47,691 bases of DNA, taken from positions 1 to 47,691 of the forward strand of contig NW_026970740.1 in assembly GCF_963678635.1 (NCBI RefSeq). The letters run 5' to 3'. Each line of letters starts with the position of its first letter. Position 1 is the stretch's first letter. Shown one piece after another: positions 31,408 through 42,302 of the stretch. Under the pieces are notes generated by a model. That model saw nothing but the letters and a program-made list of their open reading frames with translations. It searched no databases and had not been told where the DNA came from. The stretch comes from Symsagittifera roscoffensis (taxonomy: Eukaryota > Xenacoelomorpha > Acoela > Convolutidae). The position numbers were made by a program, and so were the translations under genes.

Positions 31408-32706
31408 CATAAGACCCATAAGACGCAACATAATATCGTGTGAGCAGTGCAAATCTCTTTCATGTGGTGCAAGGAAATGAAAGGTTAGTGAAAATATTTG
31501 GAAGCGTTCTTTAAAACTTTCGTAGGCTTGTGTGTCTGTTAGTGCTTCTGAAATAATGTGGTCAAACTTGCGATCGAAGATATTTAGTGTAAATACATAT
31601 GGTGTTTTAATGAAAAATTTCTCGGTGATTTGTGGGTTAGCGAAGCGATCGTCGTCTAAGAATTGATCTTGGTTAGTTCTGATGATGTTATGATCGTAAT
31701 ATTCTAGTGTATATTCATTTGCTCGGGGTGCAGTGTGTGTTTTTAGTGATTTTTTATATCCAATGTAAGTAAATTGTCTAGGTGTTAGTGGTGTAGTGAG
31801 TCGATATAGCATGTCCTTATTTCGTTCTATATCGATGTGAGTGTTAGATAAAGGTAAGCAAAGGGGATTAGTAAAATGATAATATGAGGTCCGAGGAAGG
31901 GTAGGCATTAAAACGTGTTCGTCTACAAAGTTACGTGTCTCGTTAGTGTCGTGAGGGGTGTTTAAGGTGTATTGTGGAAATGAGGGTAAGGTGATAGCTA
32001 AAAATTCTTTTGTGTTAGTGTGTTTTGGATGGTTGATATATTCACGGGCTGTTCCTGGTTTCGCTGGGAAAGGATGGTTGGGGAACTTTCTTTTAAAAGT
32101 GCGGTAAGCTCTATTAGTGCTGAGTGAAGATTCAGTAGATGTGGATGATGGTGCTAATGATTCAGTATAAATTGAAGAGGGTGTAGGGGTAGGAGGGTTG
32201 GATGAATCTATTGTGGATGAAATATGGTTTATGGTGGGGGTATCAAGGTGGTAGGGTTGTTGTTGTAATGTAATAAAATTATCTAGTTCTGGGGAGATTC
32301 GGGGGGTGTCTGGAGAATGAGATGATTGGTCTGATTGAAGTGAGGAGTAGGTTGGAGTGACTTGGGAAGCATAAGAGGGTGTAGAATTGGTTGGGTCAGG
32401 GTTATTTGGTAGTATGGGTTGAAAAGGGGGTTGGGAAAAATTTGAGGAATTGGTGTGAAAATTATTTGATGGAGATGGTTCAGAGTCGGCAAATTCATCG
32501 GGGGTTTCAATATTCGGGTTATTGAGTTGTGAGATGGAGTATAAAACTGAGATGTGTGAATTAGTATCGGAATTCATGCCGGATGTTACATTACTGGTGG
32601 GGAAATCGGGTGGCGGAAAAGCAAAAAGTGGTATTATTGGGATTGGAGTGGTGAGGTTGGTTGGGTGGGAATTTGATCGGTGTAGGGATCCAAGTTGTCG
32701 GCTCAT
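31384..32706 (-). pseudogene. ORF E truncated at residue 428 (right unit)
   Basis: The first 428 residues are identical to the full E at 23025-24833. The frame then runs through filler and out-of-frame pol sequence for 12 residues (LMGLMLKKTIFH) to a TGA. This marks the breakpoint of the internal duplication. About 174 C-terminal residues are missing. It shares the ATGA overlap with the upstream D. Confidence 0.9.
31408..31423. other. Duplication junction with filler DNA
   Basis: Sequence matching the pol linker (up to 31407, as at 39394) is joined to ORF E sequence (from about 31424, as at 23551) by about 16 nt that match neither. The filler contains cataaga twice, two bases apart. Such short, internally repeated filler is typical of end-joining or polymerase slippage during repair. 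Confidence 0.75.
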
Positions 32707-34646
32707 CGTGGGCTAAAAAAATTATTATTTTGAGACTGAAAAGCGGTGGTATGGGGTTGTTCTATAATTTGTTCATAAGTATTTTCATCTTGTGAGTGGT
32801 GTGGCATTATATGTTGGATGGGACTTTGTGATATGGTTGGTCTAAAATTTTGATTATGTGTTATAGCTAAATTTCGAAAATTACGTGGGACTAGGGATAA
32901 TGGATGGTTATGTGGTAGGGGTGGTAACTGTGGTGCTGTTGGTGCTGTGTCTACATTGTTATGTTCTTCGTCGTATGTGTTCTGTCTTGTTGCTATTTTT
33001 GTGTTATATTCTTTTATTTGTGCGTCTAAAAGAATTTTGTTTATAGATGTAGAAAAGATTCCAAAAAATCCTGCAAATAGTATGCGTGCTACACTTGCTT
33101 GTCTATTGACTTGTGTGTGTATAGCACATGTGTTATAGATTCCTTTTAAGAGTGAAAAAAGAAATCCAATAAAGTTAAACATTGCGTATAAAATAGTCAG
33201 TTTTTCTAAGATGTAGTAGGGCCATCCTAGAAAATCAAGAATTTCATTCTTGAGTGTAACAAAGCTAAAAATATTGATAGGTGATATATCTTGTGGACGG
33301 TATTTTTCACCGTTTAGATATATATAATCTTTAATGTCTTTAAAATATCCGCTATAGTCTTGCGTATAGATGTCTGCAAATCCTGCGGTTTCGGCAAGTT
33401 TGCGTAAGTTTTGGTCAATTGATTGTCTTTGTATTGTGTCCATTTGTGTTAATAATTCTTGGAATTGTTGTGTTCTAATGTGATGTTGAATATCTGATTT
33501 TGAATATATTCCTATTGATTGTAAGTCTATATTTGGGTTTCGAGCGATAGCGCGAATGCTTTCTGGTGAAAATTTTTTGAGTGATTGCATTAATGTGGGA
33601 TATGGGGTGAGAAGGTAATATTTATCTTCATCAGGGTTTAGTTGTACTACGTTGTGGCTATTTTCTGATCCACATGGGACTGCGGTATCCCAGAAATAGG
33701 TTCTTCGTGAAAGTGTGTCAACGAAATGTACTTTATTCTTATAAAAGATAGGGATTCTTTTATAGCATCGTTTATCTTCAAAAACGTATAGTGGTGATAC
33801 TTTTTTAGTACAAGTATAAAACCATAAGATGTTTCCTTCATAGTCTAAAAAATTTGATCTATTTCCTGATAGTAAATATCCTGCGTAGGGTATTTTTAAT
33901 ACTGCTAGTGCAAGTGATTGTAATATTTGTGTTCTTTCTAATTCGCATAGTTGGTGTAGTGTTTCTAATTCGGAGAGTGACATTTCTTGAAAAATTCGGC
34001 TAATCGTGTAGTCTAGTTTCATATCTAAGTGAATATCATAGTGGATATTACCAAAATATGTACTATTCATTAGTGATAGTTCTTGTAAACGTGTGCTTTG
34101 ATCGTCTTGGGGCTTTAAATGTCCACCAGGTTGACCTGTATTCTTTTGAAAATGAACTGGTATGTATGATGTTCCTTCATTTGGAGGATGACTTGTGGCG
34201 TATGGGTCAACTTTTAGTTTTCCAGTGGTCATGTCGAATCCATTTTCGTATTCAATCAATATTTCGGAGTATTGTGTTTTGTGAAGTGGGTTTCTGTATT
34301 TACATGCAAGTTCTGTTTCTTGATATATTTGAAAACGTGCTAATTTATTTTCTATATTATGAATGTTTCTAAAATTAAAACTTATTTTTCGTAATGGATT
34401 TACTTGTTCATATGGTATTGATTGTATAAAATATTTTTCGTGAAATTTTATCATACGAGCGTGTATTTTTGCTACTTGAAATGTTGTACATGTGTCTTCG
34501 GGGAACCAAACAATTGTTGCTTGTGTTCTTGTTGTAGGGTCGCAATAACCTTGGTCGTTTTTACAAGGTAATCTAATTCCTTGATAGATCATTGTGTTGT
34601 CTGATAAATCTCGTGTGAATGTATTTTTTCGAGTTGTATTTTCCAA
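32703..34646 (-). CDS. env: Envelope glycoprotein, main part (D, right unit)
   Basis: 647 aa, the same as the left copy except residue 390 (Ile here). It opens at TTG and has its first ATG 18 codons on. Here its 5' end overlaps C by 58 nt in the -1 register, so this unit keeps all of the glycoprotein but in two frames. The ectodomain cysteines, the CYKRIPIFYKNKVHFVD block, the membrane span near 477-505 and the Pro-rich tail are all present. Whether C and D are joined by frameshifting or the split is decay is not settled. Confidence 0.65.
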   Translation of the reverse strand: MENTTRKNTFTRDLSDNTMIYQGIRLPCKNDQGYCDPTTRTQATIVWFPEDTCTTFQVAKIHARMIKFHEKYFIQSIPYEQVNPLRKISFNFRNIHNIENKLARFQIYQETELACKYRNPLHKTQYSEILIEYENGFDMTTGKLKVDPYATSHPPNEGTSYIPVHFQKNTGQPGGHLKPQDDQSTRLQELSLMNSTYFGNIHYDIHLDMKLDYTISRIFQEMSLSELETLHQLCELERTQILQSLALAVLKIPYAGYLLSGNRSNFLDYEGNILWFYTCTKKVSPLYVFEDKRCYKRIPIFYKNKVHFVDTLSRRTYFWDTAVPCGSENSHNVVQLNPDEDKYYLLTPYPTLMQSLKKFSPESIRAIARNPNIDLQSIGIYSKSDIQHHIRTQQFQELLTQMDTIQRQSIDQNLRKLAETAGFADIYTQDYSGYFKDIKDYIYLNGEKYRPQDISPINIFSFVTLKNEILDFLGWPYYILEKLTILYAMFNFIGFLFSLLKGIYNTCAIHTQVNRQASVARILFAGFFGIFSTSINKILLDAQIKEYNTKIATRQNTYDEEHNNVDTAPTAPQLPPLPHNHPLSLVPRNFRNLAITHNQNFRPTISQSPIQHIMPHHSQDENTYEQIIEQPHTTAFQSQNNNFFSPR

Positions 34647-35320
34647 TCGAAAAACATTATTTCTTGGTATCCTTTATTTTTTGTGTCTGCTTTGCAGTTT
34701 GATGGGTTATTTATACCAATGTGTGGTATCCAGTGTTTATCGTGCATGTCATAGGTTAATCGTCCGTGTGCGCCGTTATATGGGTACTTTTCATCTAATT
34801 TTATATGTCCTTGATATCTTTCAAGTTCTGCTTGATGTACAGAATCTGAAAAAACTTGGAAATATACTAACTTTCTATCTGTGTTTTTATTTTTTGTGAT
34901 GTTTAGTCGGAGTAACTCGTTTTTACAATCTTCGGGATTGAGATGTAAAAGTCGTTCTATATTACTCTGGTAGAATGATTCATGGTCAAGTCGGTTTTTA
35001 TTTCCGTTTGAGACTTGTAAACAATGTACTTTCTTTTCAGAAAATGTTGCTGTGAATTTATATCCTATAACTGTAGTTGCTCGGGTTTTTGAATAAAGTG
35101 TTGCTATTACATTTGTAGTTTCTATGGCTTGGGGTTCTGTTTCGCATTGTGATACTTGATTTATTGCATACTTGTGTAGTGTTTTTTGTTCGTTTTCTTC
35201 ACAATCGTAATGTGTTACTAATAAATCTTGGGGTCCTGTGCGGGGAGAAGGGTTTATGTTTTGATTTGAGATTACTAGAAAAAGGAGTTGGAGAAAAATT
35301 AATAATTTTAGAATATACAT
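34589..35320 (-). CDS. Envelope N-terminal part with signal peptide (C, right unit, complete)
   Basis: 243 aa from an ATG. It has a signal peptide at about 1-18, then LVTHYDCE near residue 34 and further cysteines at 59, 100, 132 and 209. The pattern fits the N-terminal ectodomain of the glycoprotein whose remainder is D. Its end (FFDWKIQLEK near 224) overlaps D, which is -1 relative to it. The overlap contains an A6 run but no textbook X XXY YYZ heptamer in phase. The same overlap sequence is found beside D in the left unit, so the split predates the duplication. C by itself would be secreted. Confidence 0.65.
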   Translation of the reverse strand: MYILKLLIFLQLLFLVISNQNINPSPRTGPQDLLVTHYDCEENEQKTLHKYAINQVSQCETEPQAIETTNVIATLYSKTRATTVIGYKFTATFSEKKVHCLQVSNGNKNRLDHESFYQSNIERLLHLNPEDCKNELLRLNITKNKNTDRKLVYFQVFSDSVHQAELERYQGHIKLDEKYPYNGAHGRLTYDMHDKHWIPHIGINNPSNCKADTKNKGYQEIMFFDWKIQLEKIHSHEIYQTTQ

Positions 35321-36442
35321 GTGTATGATAATCCTGAGTATGGGTTATAAAATGTGATGTAACCAATTGTCTTTTTGGTATATCTGTCGTATTTATATAT
35401 TACTTCAGTGGTTATAAATGGTGGTGGTAGTGATTGAGCTGTTATGTTTTGTGGGTTTAATGGGTAGGGATGTTGAGTAATGTTGTTTAATTTAACTGTG
35501 ATTTCAAACTTTAAATTGTAAACTGTTTTGTTGGAGTATTTGGATATTGTGATCACGGATATCGTCGTGAATGTCTTGTCGGTATTGTAATCTATTAAGT
35601 GCCCAGTTGTGGAGGCGATTACTTTCTAGATGTTGTCCAAATAATGGTGGAGGGGCTGTAAATGTATTCCAATCTAGTCTTAAAGGGATATTTGTTGATG
35701 ATTGTTCTCGATATCTGGCGTCGAGATTATTTGGAAAATTTAAGTTAAAAGGTGGTGGTGAAATCTGGCTTATTGATGGTGTTGATGGTAGTGATAATGT
35801 TTCTGGTAGTGATGAGGATGTTGTTGTATCCGTAGAAATATCTATTGGATCATTGACTAGATTTAATTCACCTTGTGTAAATGAATGTGTTGTCCAATAT
35901 GGTAGTCGTGATGCCTGGTTTGGGGGGTTAAAGGGATTTTCACGTATTTGTTCAGATGTTGGCGTTGAACCTAAGTAATCTGATGGTAGGCTTGAGGTGC
36001 TACGTTGTGAAAGAAGCGTAGGGGTTTCTGGTAATATACCAATGGGGTTTTCTGGAGTGTTTTGTGATGGGGATTGAGGTATATCAAAATGAACTCGGGG
36101 AGTTAGAAAATTCTTGTTCCGTCGAGGATGTATAATTTGTCTATTTATTTCGACTGTATTTTGGTTTTGACTAGGATTTCTTATTCTACTTAATTCTTGT
36201 GGTAGTGTTGGGTATAAGTTATATGTTGGTTCGCTTAGAGGTGCTTGTCGTTGAGCTGGTTCTAGTGGTTCTGATAAACGAGCGTGTCGTTCTTCAAAAG
36301 TGTATGGGTTATCTTGAAAGGAAATTCGTGTAGATGTTTGAGGATTATTGGTAGTTGAAGGTGTTGTTGGGTTATCTTGGGATGATGTCGGTGAAGACTG
36401 ACTTGGTGACTTTTGGGTAGCAATTTTTGATAGCTTTTTGGT
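35308..36442 (-). pseudogene. ORF B, frameshifted copy (right unit)
   Basis: Open after a TAG (36445-36443), it follows the left B for 312 codons to a premature TGA (35506-35504). The cause is one extra A at about 35513-35516 (tttaaattg here, tttaattg on the left). The remaining 60-odd codons continue in another frame to 35308, overlapping C. It also lacks ATG. Substitutions between the two B copies are scattered and many are silent or conservative. Confidence 0.6.
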
Positions 36443-36461
36443 CTATTCTTTTAGTGAAAAA

Positions 36462-36638
36462 TTAATGTTTATTAAAGTATTCTTCTAAGAAAAGAATTAG
36501 GAGGATTGTTGCTAGAGCGAATGTGATGATTGCTTTCTTTATACATTTGCATATAGTCAAAATGAGGGATGATAGAAATGTTATGAAAATTACAAATAGT
36601 AGAAAAATATCAGTTCTACTGAAAATAGTTCGTATCAT
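36462..36638 (-). CDS. Small transmembrane ORF 2 (58 aa, right unit)
   Basis: Counterpart of 28462-28650. The ATG at 36638 begins MIRTIFSR, followed by the same two hydrophobic segments around CKCIKK, ending EEYFNKH at a TAA. Two spans and the basic connector are retained despite several substitutions, mild support for a real protein. Confidence 0.45.
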   Translation of the reverse strand: MIRTIFSRTDIFLLFVIFITFLSSLILTICKCIKKAIITFALATILLILFLEEYFNKH

Positions 36639-36648
36639 TTAGACAATT

Positions 36649-36864
36649 TTATAAATCGTACCTGTGGATATAATCAAGGGTTTTTGAAAGTTGGAGAAAT
36701 AGTTCGAATATAGTGTAGAAAATTAAAAAAATATTACAAAAAATGATTAAGAGTATTAGAAAAGATTCAAGGATATCAAAAAGAAATATTATGAAAGTTT
36801 CAAGTATCGTAAAAAATTGTTTGAGGTTTGTGATAATTTTAGTGACTGTTTGATAGAAGAGCAT
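36649..36864 (-). CDS. Small transmembrane ORF 1 (71 aa, right unit)
   Basis: Counterpart of 28647-28877 with conservative changes within the hydrophobic core (for example CNIFLIFYTIF for CNTFFIFYTIF). It ends five residues earlier at HRYDL because of a small deletion, and so no longer overlaps the next ORF. Confidence 0.45.
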   Translation of the reverse strand: MLFYQTVTKIITNLKQFFTILETFIIFLFDILESFLILLIIFCNIFLIFYTIFELFLQLSKTLDYIHRYDL

Positions 36865-37458
36865 TTAAGAAATGGCTTCGTGATCGAATATTTTTTGTTG
36901 TTTGGGGCAATTTTCAAGTGTGGTCGGATTATTTATTAGTTTTTTGACAAGTGGGTTGAGTTTCGTAAAAAATTGTTGGGGGCAATTTTTATGGTGATCG
37001 GGAGGTCTTCTTTGTCTTTATTTTCATTTGTCAAATGATCTGGGGTATTTTTGAGATTTTTATACTTTAGGCTAAATAAAATGGTCGTTCTTTTACTTTA
37101 GGCTAATTTAACATATTTGTTTGGGGGGTATTTGAGGGCTGAGTTGGGGAAATATTGTTGATCTTTGGTTTATTAGATAAGGGAGGGTTATGATATTATG
37201 GTGATATTTATTTTAGTTGTCAAGTTGGAGTGGTTTGCTTATTTTTGACCTGGAGGTCGTAGAGTTATAGTTATAGATATGCCTGGAGTTTAATATTTTT
37301 CGTCTAGTTGGTTTGTGTTAAAGTTATAGAAGGTGACGGATTGGATGAATCCTATTGGCTAATTTTGAACTAGAATCGCTGCGTGTTTATCAGCATGTTA
37401 TCTTGAAAAATGAAAGTGTGAAATGTTTCAGAGGTGCAAAGATTTTTAAATGTAGAAT
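36865..37458 (-). other. Non-coding block between integrase and the small ORFs (right unit)
   Basis: Matches 28878-29470 closely, including the ggggcaattttcaagtgtgg repeat pair. No ORF. See the left unit for possible roles. Confidence 0.4.
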
Positions 37459-39353
37459 TTAAGGTTGTTTTTGAAATTCAACTTTCTTTAATATTTTAGA
37501 TTGTGGGATGAATACTTTATAATTTTTACGTGGTTGATTTCTAAGTCGTGAAGACTCTCTATGTTCTGATTTGTCGATTTGTTTTTGGGGTATTATTTGT
37601 TCTGTCATTTTTCTATTTTTTCTTTCTTTTTGAGATGTATTTTGATCGAGATTTTTTGTATTGTTTTTTGTGGTGTTTGATTTTGTATTTTGATTTCCGA
37701 GGTGAATATCATTTTGTTCCTTTGTTATGGTGTCCGTATGTGGGTTATTTTGAATAACTTTTAAACCTGTAAAAGAATATAATTGAGTTAGTTCGCGGAG
37801 TGCGTATTCTTTTGGATAATAAGGTAATAGGTTATTTCGGTGTTGAACGATTTCTTTTTTATCTGAGTCGGTGATTTTATATGTGACATCAGTGGGTTTT
37901 GCAATTATTTGGTATGGTCCTTTACGAAGGGGTTGTAACTTTTTTGAAATTCCTTTTTGAGTATTAAAATTGGGTATTAAAACAAATGTTCCAATTTTTA
38001 AATCGGAGGCTGGTGTAAAGCGTGAATTTATTTGTTCATTAATATTTTGCCTTTGTAACAACTTTTTTGTTACCTTTTGGTAAATTTCATTGTGTTTTTT
38101 ATCTCTGTTTAAAATCCATTCGGTGTGTGTACCGGAGGCTAATTTAAGAATTTGTGGGTGATGAAAATGATCTTCATCGTGTGTATGTAATGGTAGGTTA
38201 TAACAAATTGAGTCTTTATTTGGTTGACAATAACCTTGTGCGTTTTTATGAGAGTTTGCTGTAAACATTATTGGTTTGCGTGGCTTTTGGTTAAAAACCA
38301 TTTCATATGGTGACATTCCTAAAGTTGTCGTGATTTGTGAATTATATGCTAAGGGAAATAGTTTTACATCTGCTGACCATTCGGTATATCTTGTATCATT
38401 TCCATTGATGATACATCTGAGATATTCTTGTAATGAACGGTTCATACCTTCGACTAAGCCGTTTGTCCAAGGTGCGTGAGATGTACGTGGTTTGTGTTTA
38501 ATGTTATATAAATGACATAGTGTGATGATTTCATTATTAATGAATTCTGTACCGTTGTCTGTAACTAAAATTTCTGGTAGTCCGAATTTTGCTATCCAGT
38601 GTTCATAGAGTGTTGTGTAAGCGTAATAAGCGTTACAATGTGGTACTGTGTTAAGTGCTACATAATGTGTAAATGCGTCAACAATTACCATAATGTAGGA
38701 GTTTCCTTCGGATGAGGGTGAAATTGGTCCTTTGGTATCAAATGAGATGCGATGATTAAAGTACAAACTTTGTCCTTTAAAATCTTGTTTTTGTGCTATT
38801 TGTTTTTGATTTGTTTAAGGTTTATTTAGTTGACATACTATACAGTCATTGCATAGTACTTTTATCCAAATTGGTGCATTTGGGAAATAAAAGTTTTGTA
38901 TAAAATTTGAATATGTTTTTTCTGATCCAGAGTGTCCTTTAATATTTTGTGTATGTGAAATATTAAAAGCTATAAGAATCATACTTAAAGGGAGACAGGG
39001 AACTGTAGATTCATTTAGTTTGTATTCTAGAAGGTCTGTGTTTTCGTTAATTGTTGTATTGTTGAATTTTCGAAAATATCTGAGGAGTGTTTTGTTTCCT
39101 AGAATAGTTGAATCTGCTTTGATAGGTTTAGTTTTATATTTGTGCCATGATTTCAGTTGTCGAATTACTGGGTCAAGGTTTTGATATTGTTTCAGTGTTG
39201 AAATTGTAATTGTTTCTGTTGGGGGGAGAAAAATGTTTTCGATTTCTAATTTAGATAAGGGTATTGTGTCAAGTGGGTCATGGAGGTCAAAAACTTGATT
39301 TATTGTGTATTTTGAATCGTTTGTTTGTGGTCCTGATAAGTTTATTTTATCAG
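37459..39353 (-). pseudogene. Integrase part of pol, broken (right unit)
   Basis: Two lesions separate it from the upstream pol. A one-base loss in an A-run near 39,364 ends pol early at 39354, and a TAA at 38817-38815 replaces sense codons after the zinc-binding region. The 435-aa remainder (from a TTG at 38766) keeps all three DD35E residues and the GPY/F-like module. The left unit has neither lesion, so they arose or were inherited separately. Confidence 0.8.
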
Positions 39354-42302
39354 TCAGATTTTCTTTTCAATTAGTGGAAAATGGTCTTTTTTAGGCGGGT
39401 GTTGTTTTATTCTTTTTTGTTGGGTGTTGTTTTTTATCCATTGTGAATATGGGATTGGTTTAAAAGTTGATGTTCCAAGTAGATCAACTTCATAGTGATT
39501 ATTTTGACAATCTAAATAAAGTGGGAAATGTTGTAAATTATTTATTTGTGATTGTTCAACGTCAGTTTTTACTGCATATTTGCATTCCAATCGGGGTGAT
39601 GTTTCATTTTCTGCAAGGTAGAATTTTATGTTTTTGGGTATTTCAACTGTGGTTTTTCGTGTAAGTAATTCAGGTGGCGTATTTCGACTTAAGGTGTCTG
39701 GTAATGCAAGATTTTTTCCTGCGGTCCAAACTATATGTAAGTTTGGGAATTTCATTAAAATGAGTTGAAATCTATAAACTCGGTGGTTTGGATTAGACTT
39801 TTGTGTAAAAAGAAAGATGATTGGTTTATGGTCTGTGAATAGAACTGTGGGATGTTTTGATCCAAGTATCAGAAATTCATATTCTGTTAGTGTATATATT
39901 ATGGCTGTACATTCTCTCATTAGAGTTGAGAGTCTTAGTTCTGCTTGAGTGAATAATCGAGAATTTGCTGATATGAGGTTCATTTTATTTGTACTATTAT
40001 GTGATTGTAATAATGCTGCGCCGATGCCAAAGTTCGAAGCATCGCACATTGCATAAAATGGTTGATTTGAATCTGGAATTGTGTTTGAAATTTGTTCAGT
40101 TAGAAGTTTTTTAATTTCTTCAAATCGTGCTTGATGTTCTATATTCCATTCAAAATTATTTTGTTGTCTAAGTATGTTATAGAATGGTCGTAGATATAAT
40201 TGCATTTTATAAACATATTTGCTTAAAAAGTTTAACATTCCAAGGAATTCTTGGATTTTCTTTTTATTTGTTGGTGGTTGGAGTTTTTGAATAGCGTCTA
40301 TACGTGATTTCAATGGAGTGATTGTTTTTCTTTCTATATTATGCCCTAAGAATTTAACTTTTGTCAAAAAGAAGTGTGATTTATCGGGGGCGGCCTTCAG
40401 ATTTTCGTTCTGAAGTATTTGGTGATATTGTTCTAAAACATTGAACATTTCCTCTTTTGTTTGTGATTGCATAAAAACATCGTCTAAATAGGTGATTGCG
40501 TTTTTCTTGAGTATTAGTGGTCGAAAAATTTTGCTCATAAAAGCTGAAAATGCTGCTGGTCCTATGGATATTCCATAGAATAAGCGGTTGAATTCGTATT
40601 GTTGATTTCCAATAACAAATTGTGTTAAGCGTCGTGATTGTTCATCTAATGGCATTTGATTATATGCACTATTCATATCAGCGGTGGTAAAGTATTTTTC
40701 GTTTATTTTTGTTAAAATAACTTGTATTGGTTCAATGGGCCAGTTACACTTTGATTCATCTATGAGTGAGTTGAGGTATCTAGCATCGAGAACAATTTTT
40801 AATGATTCTCCTTTGGCTAGAATGATAACAGGGTTGATAAATGTGTTGCCTTTTGGTTGTTCCTCTTTGTTTACTGGTGATATAATGTTGTATTGTTCTA
40901 AAATGTCGAGTAATCTGTTCACTTTATCGTGTAAGTGAATTGGTACTTTACTTGCTCTTTGTTTTTTGAAAACTGCGTCTGGTTTTAATGGGAGATGTAG
41001 TGATGAGCTGATTTTGCCAACATCAAATTTGGATGTTGCATAGACTGATGAATATTTAATTAGCTGTTTTGCTAGTTTTTCAAATTCGTCTTGTGTTATT
41101 TGTGAATGTTGGAAATTAAACATTGTTAAAAATTTCTGTTGATTCTCTGTGTAGTTACTTATGTTGAATGTAGGTTTGAAATATGGGGTTTTTGTGAAAT
41201 AATCCGTATTTCTGTTTTCGTTACTTATTATATTATTTATAGATAATTCTTCATTAAGGATTGTGGATTGGCAAATATCTAGTAATTGGAGTATATTTTT
41301 TACACGATATGCTTTTTCGTGTATTGGTAATATTGTAGCGTTGGTTTCGCAATAGCCTAAAAGTCCTAAAGGTAATGTTACTTGGTAAGGTGTATTGTTG
41401 TATACATGTAAGGAAATAATATCTGAATTCGAGTTTTTCAAATATTTTATTGATGAGGTTGTGATTTTGAAAAACTTATGAATAGGTTTGAATTCAAAAT
41501 CTGACATATAAAATTTTTGTTTGTTTTGTTTTTTATCATATTGGTGAACTTGTTTGATTGAAAAATTATAGATGTTTCCTGATAGTGGTTTCAAGTGTTT
41601 TCTTTGCTGGTTATATATTGGGTAAAATTTTGAAAAAAATGGTGGTTGTTTATTTAATCTTTGAAAAAATGTTAGGGATGTGTCTTTTGTTTTTGTATAT
41701 TTATCTTTGATTAATATTTTACTATTCAAGATGTTGATTGTTGGTATATATTTAGAGATAAATGGTATTCCAATGATATTATGTTTAATATCAGTGATAT
41801 GGAATATTTGTTTAAATGGTTTGGTTAAAATTTTGTTTTGCTCCATTGTTCTTGTGGGGAGAAGAAATAATTGAATTTTTCCGTAGTTTATTAATGTTGA
41901 TCCTTGTGCTCTTGCTAGTTTGCTGGAGGTTTCAAGAGGTGTTAGCTTTGGGTGTAAGGTTTTTATTTCATTCCATGTGGGAATGTTTATTATATTTGAT
42001 TCTGCTCCTGAATCAATTAAAAAATCAATTTCAAGATCTGGTGGTTGAAATTCTTTGCTTTTTGGGCTTTCCAAAAGAAATGGTATTGTCCAAATTTTTT
42101 CTTTGGGTTGTTCTTTTTGTATGTTTTGATAGATGTGATTTGTATTCAAACATTTTGTTTTTTCTTTCTCATTGGTTTGGTTTGTAGTGTTAATTTCATT
42201 AGTTTTTTGTGTCGTCGGTGTGGAATGGAAGGATGTGAAGGAGTTCTGATTGATTCTCATATATGTGTGATGAAAAAGGTTCTTCATATATAACAGGTTC
42301 AT
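39354..42302 (-). CDS. pol: Pol: aspartic protease, reverse transcriptase, RNase H
   Basis: 982 aa from an ATG at 42302. The protease active site is IDSGAE (D97), with HNIIGIPFI at 174-182. Reverse transcriptase includes LDARYLN (505-511), the TTADMNSAYNQM block with D542, LFYGISIGPAAF, and the YLDD box at 605-608. RNase H has D754, E797, D824 and D869. It would process polyproteins and copy element RNA to DNA. The frame is +1 (or -2) to Gag and overlaps its last 104 nt. It stops early just after RNase H because of a base loss; the left unit shows the original continues into integrase. No dUTPase domain was seen. Confidence 0.92.
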   Translation of the reverse strand: MNLLYMKNLFHHTYMRINQNSFTSFHSTPTTQKTNEINTTNQTNEKEKTKCLNTNHIYQNIQKEQPKEKIWTIPFLLESPKSKEFQPPDLEIDFLIDSGAESNIINIPTWNEIKTLHPKLTPLETSSKLARAQGSTLINYGKIQLFLLPTRTMEQNKILTKPFKQIFHITDIKHNIIGIPFISKYIPTINILNSKILIKDKYTKTKDTSLTFFQRLNKQPPFFSKFYPIYNQQRKHLKPLSGNIYNFSIKQVHQYDKKQNKQKFYMSDFEFKPIHKFFKITTSSIKYLKNSNSDIISLHVYNNTPYQVTLPLGLLGYCETNATILPIHEKAYRVKNILQLLDICQSTILNEELSINNIISNENRNTDYFTKTPYFKPTFNISNYTENQQKFLTMFNFQHSQITQDEFEKLAKQLIKYSSVYATSKFDVGKISSSLHLPLKPDAVFKKQRASKVPIHLHDKVNRLLDILEQYNIISPVNKEEQPKGNTFINPVIILAKGESLKIVLDARYLNSLIDESKCNWPIEPIQVILTKINEKYFTTADMNSAYNQMPLDEQSRRLTQFVIGNQQYEFNRLFYGISIGPAAFSAFMSKIFRPLILKKNAITYLDDVFMQSQTKEEMFNVLEQYHQILQNENLKAAPDKSHFFLTKVKFLGHNIERKTITPLKSRIDAIQKLQPPTNKKKIQEFLGMLNFLSKYVYKMQLYLRPFYNILRQQNNFEWNIEHQARFEEIKKLLTEQISNTIPDSNQPFYAMCDASNFGIGAALLQSHNSTNKMNLISANSRLFTQAELRLSTLMRECTAIIYTLTEYEFLILGSKHPTVLFTDHKPIIFLFTQKSNPNHRVYRFQLILMKFPNLHIVWTAGKNLALPDTLSRNTPPELLTRKTTVEIPKNIKFYLAENETSPRLECKYAVKTDVEQSQINNLQHFPLYLDCQNNHYEVDLLGTSTFKPIPYSQWIKNNTQQKRIKQHPPKKDHFPLIEKKI

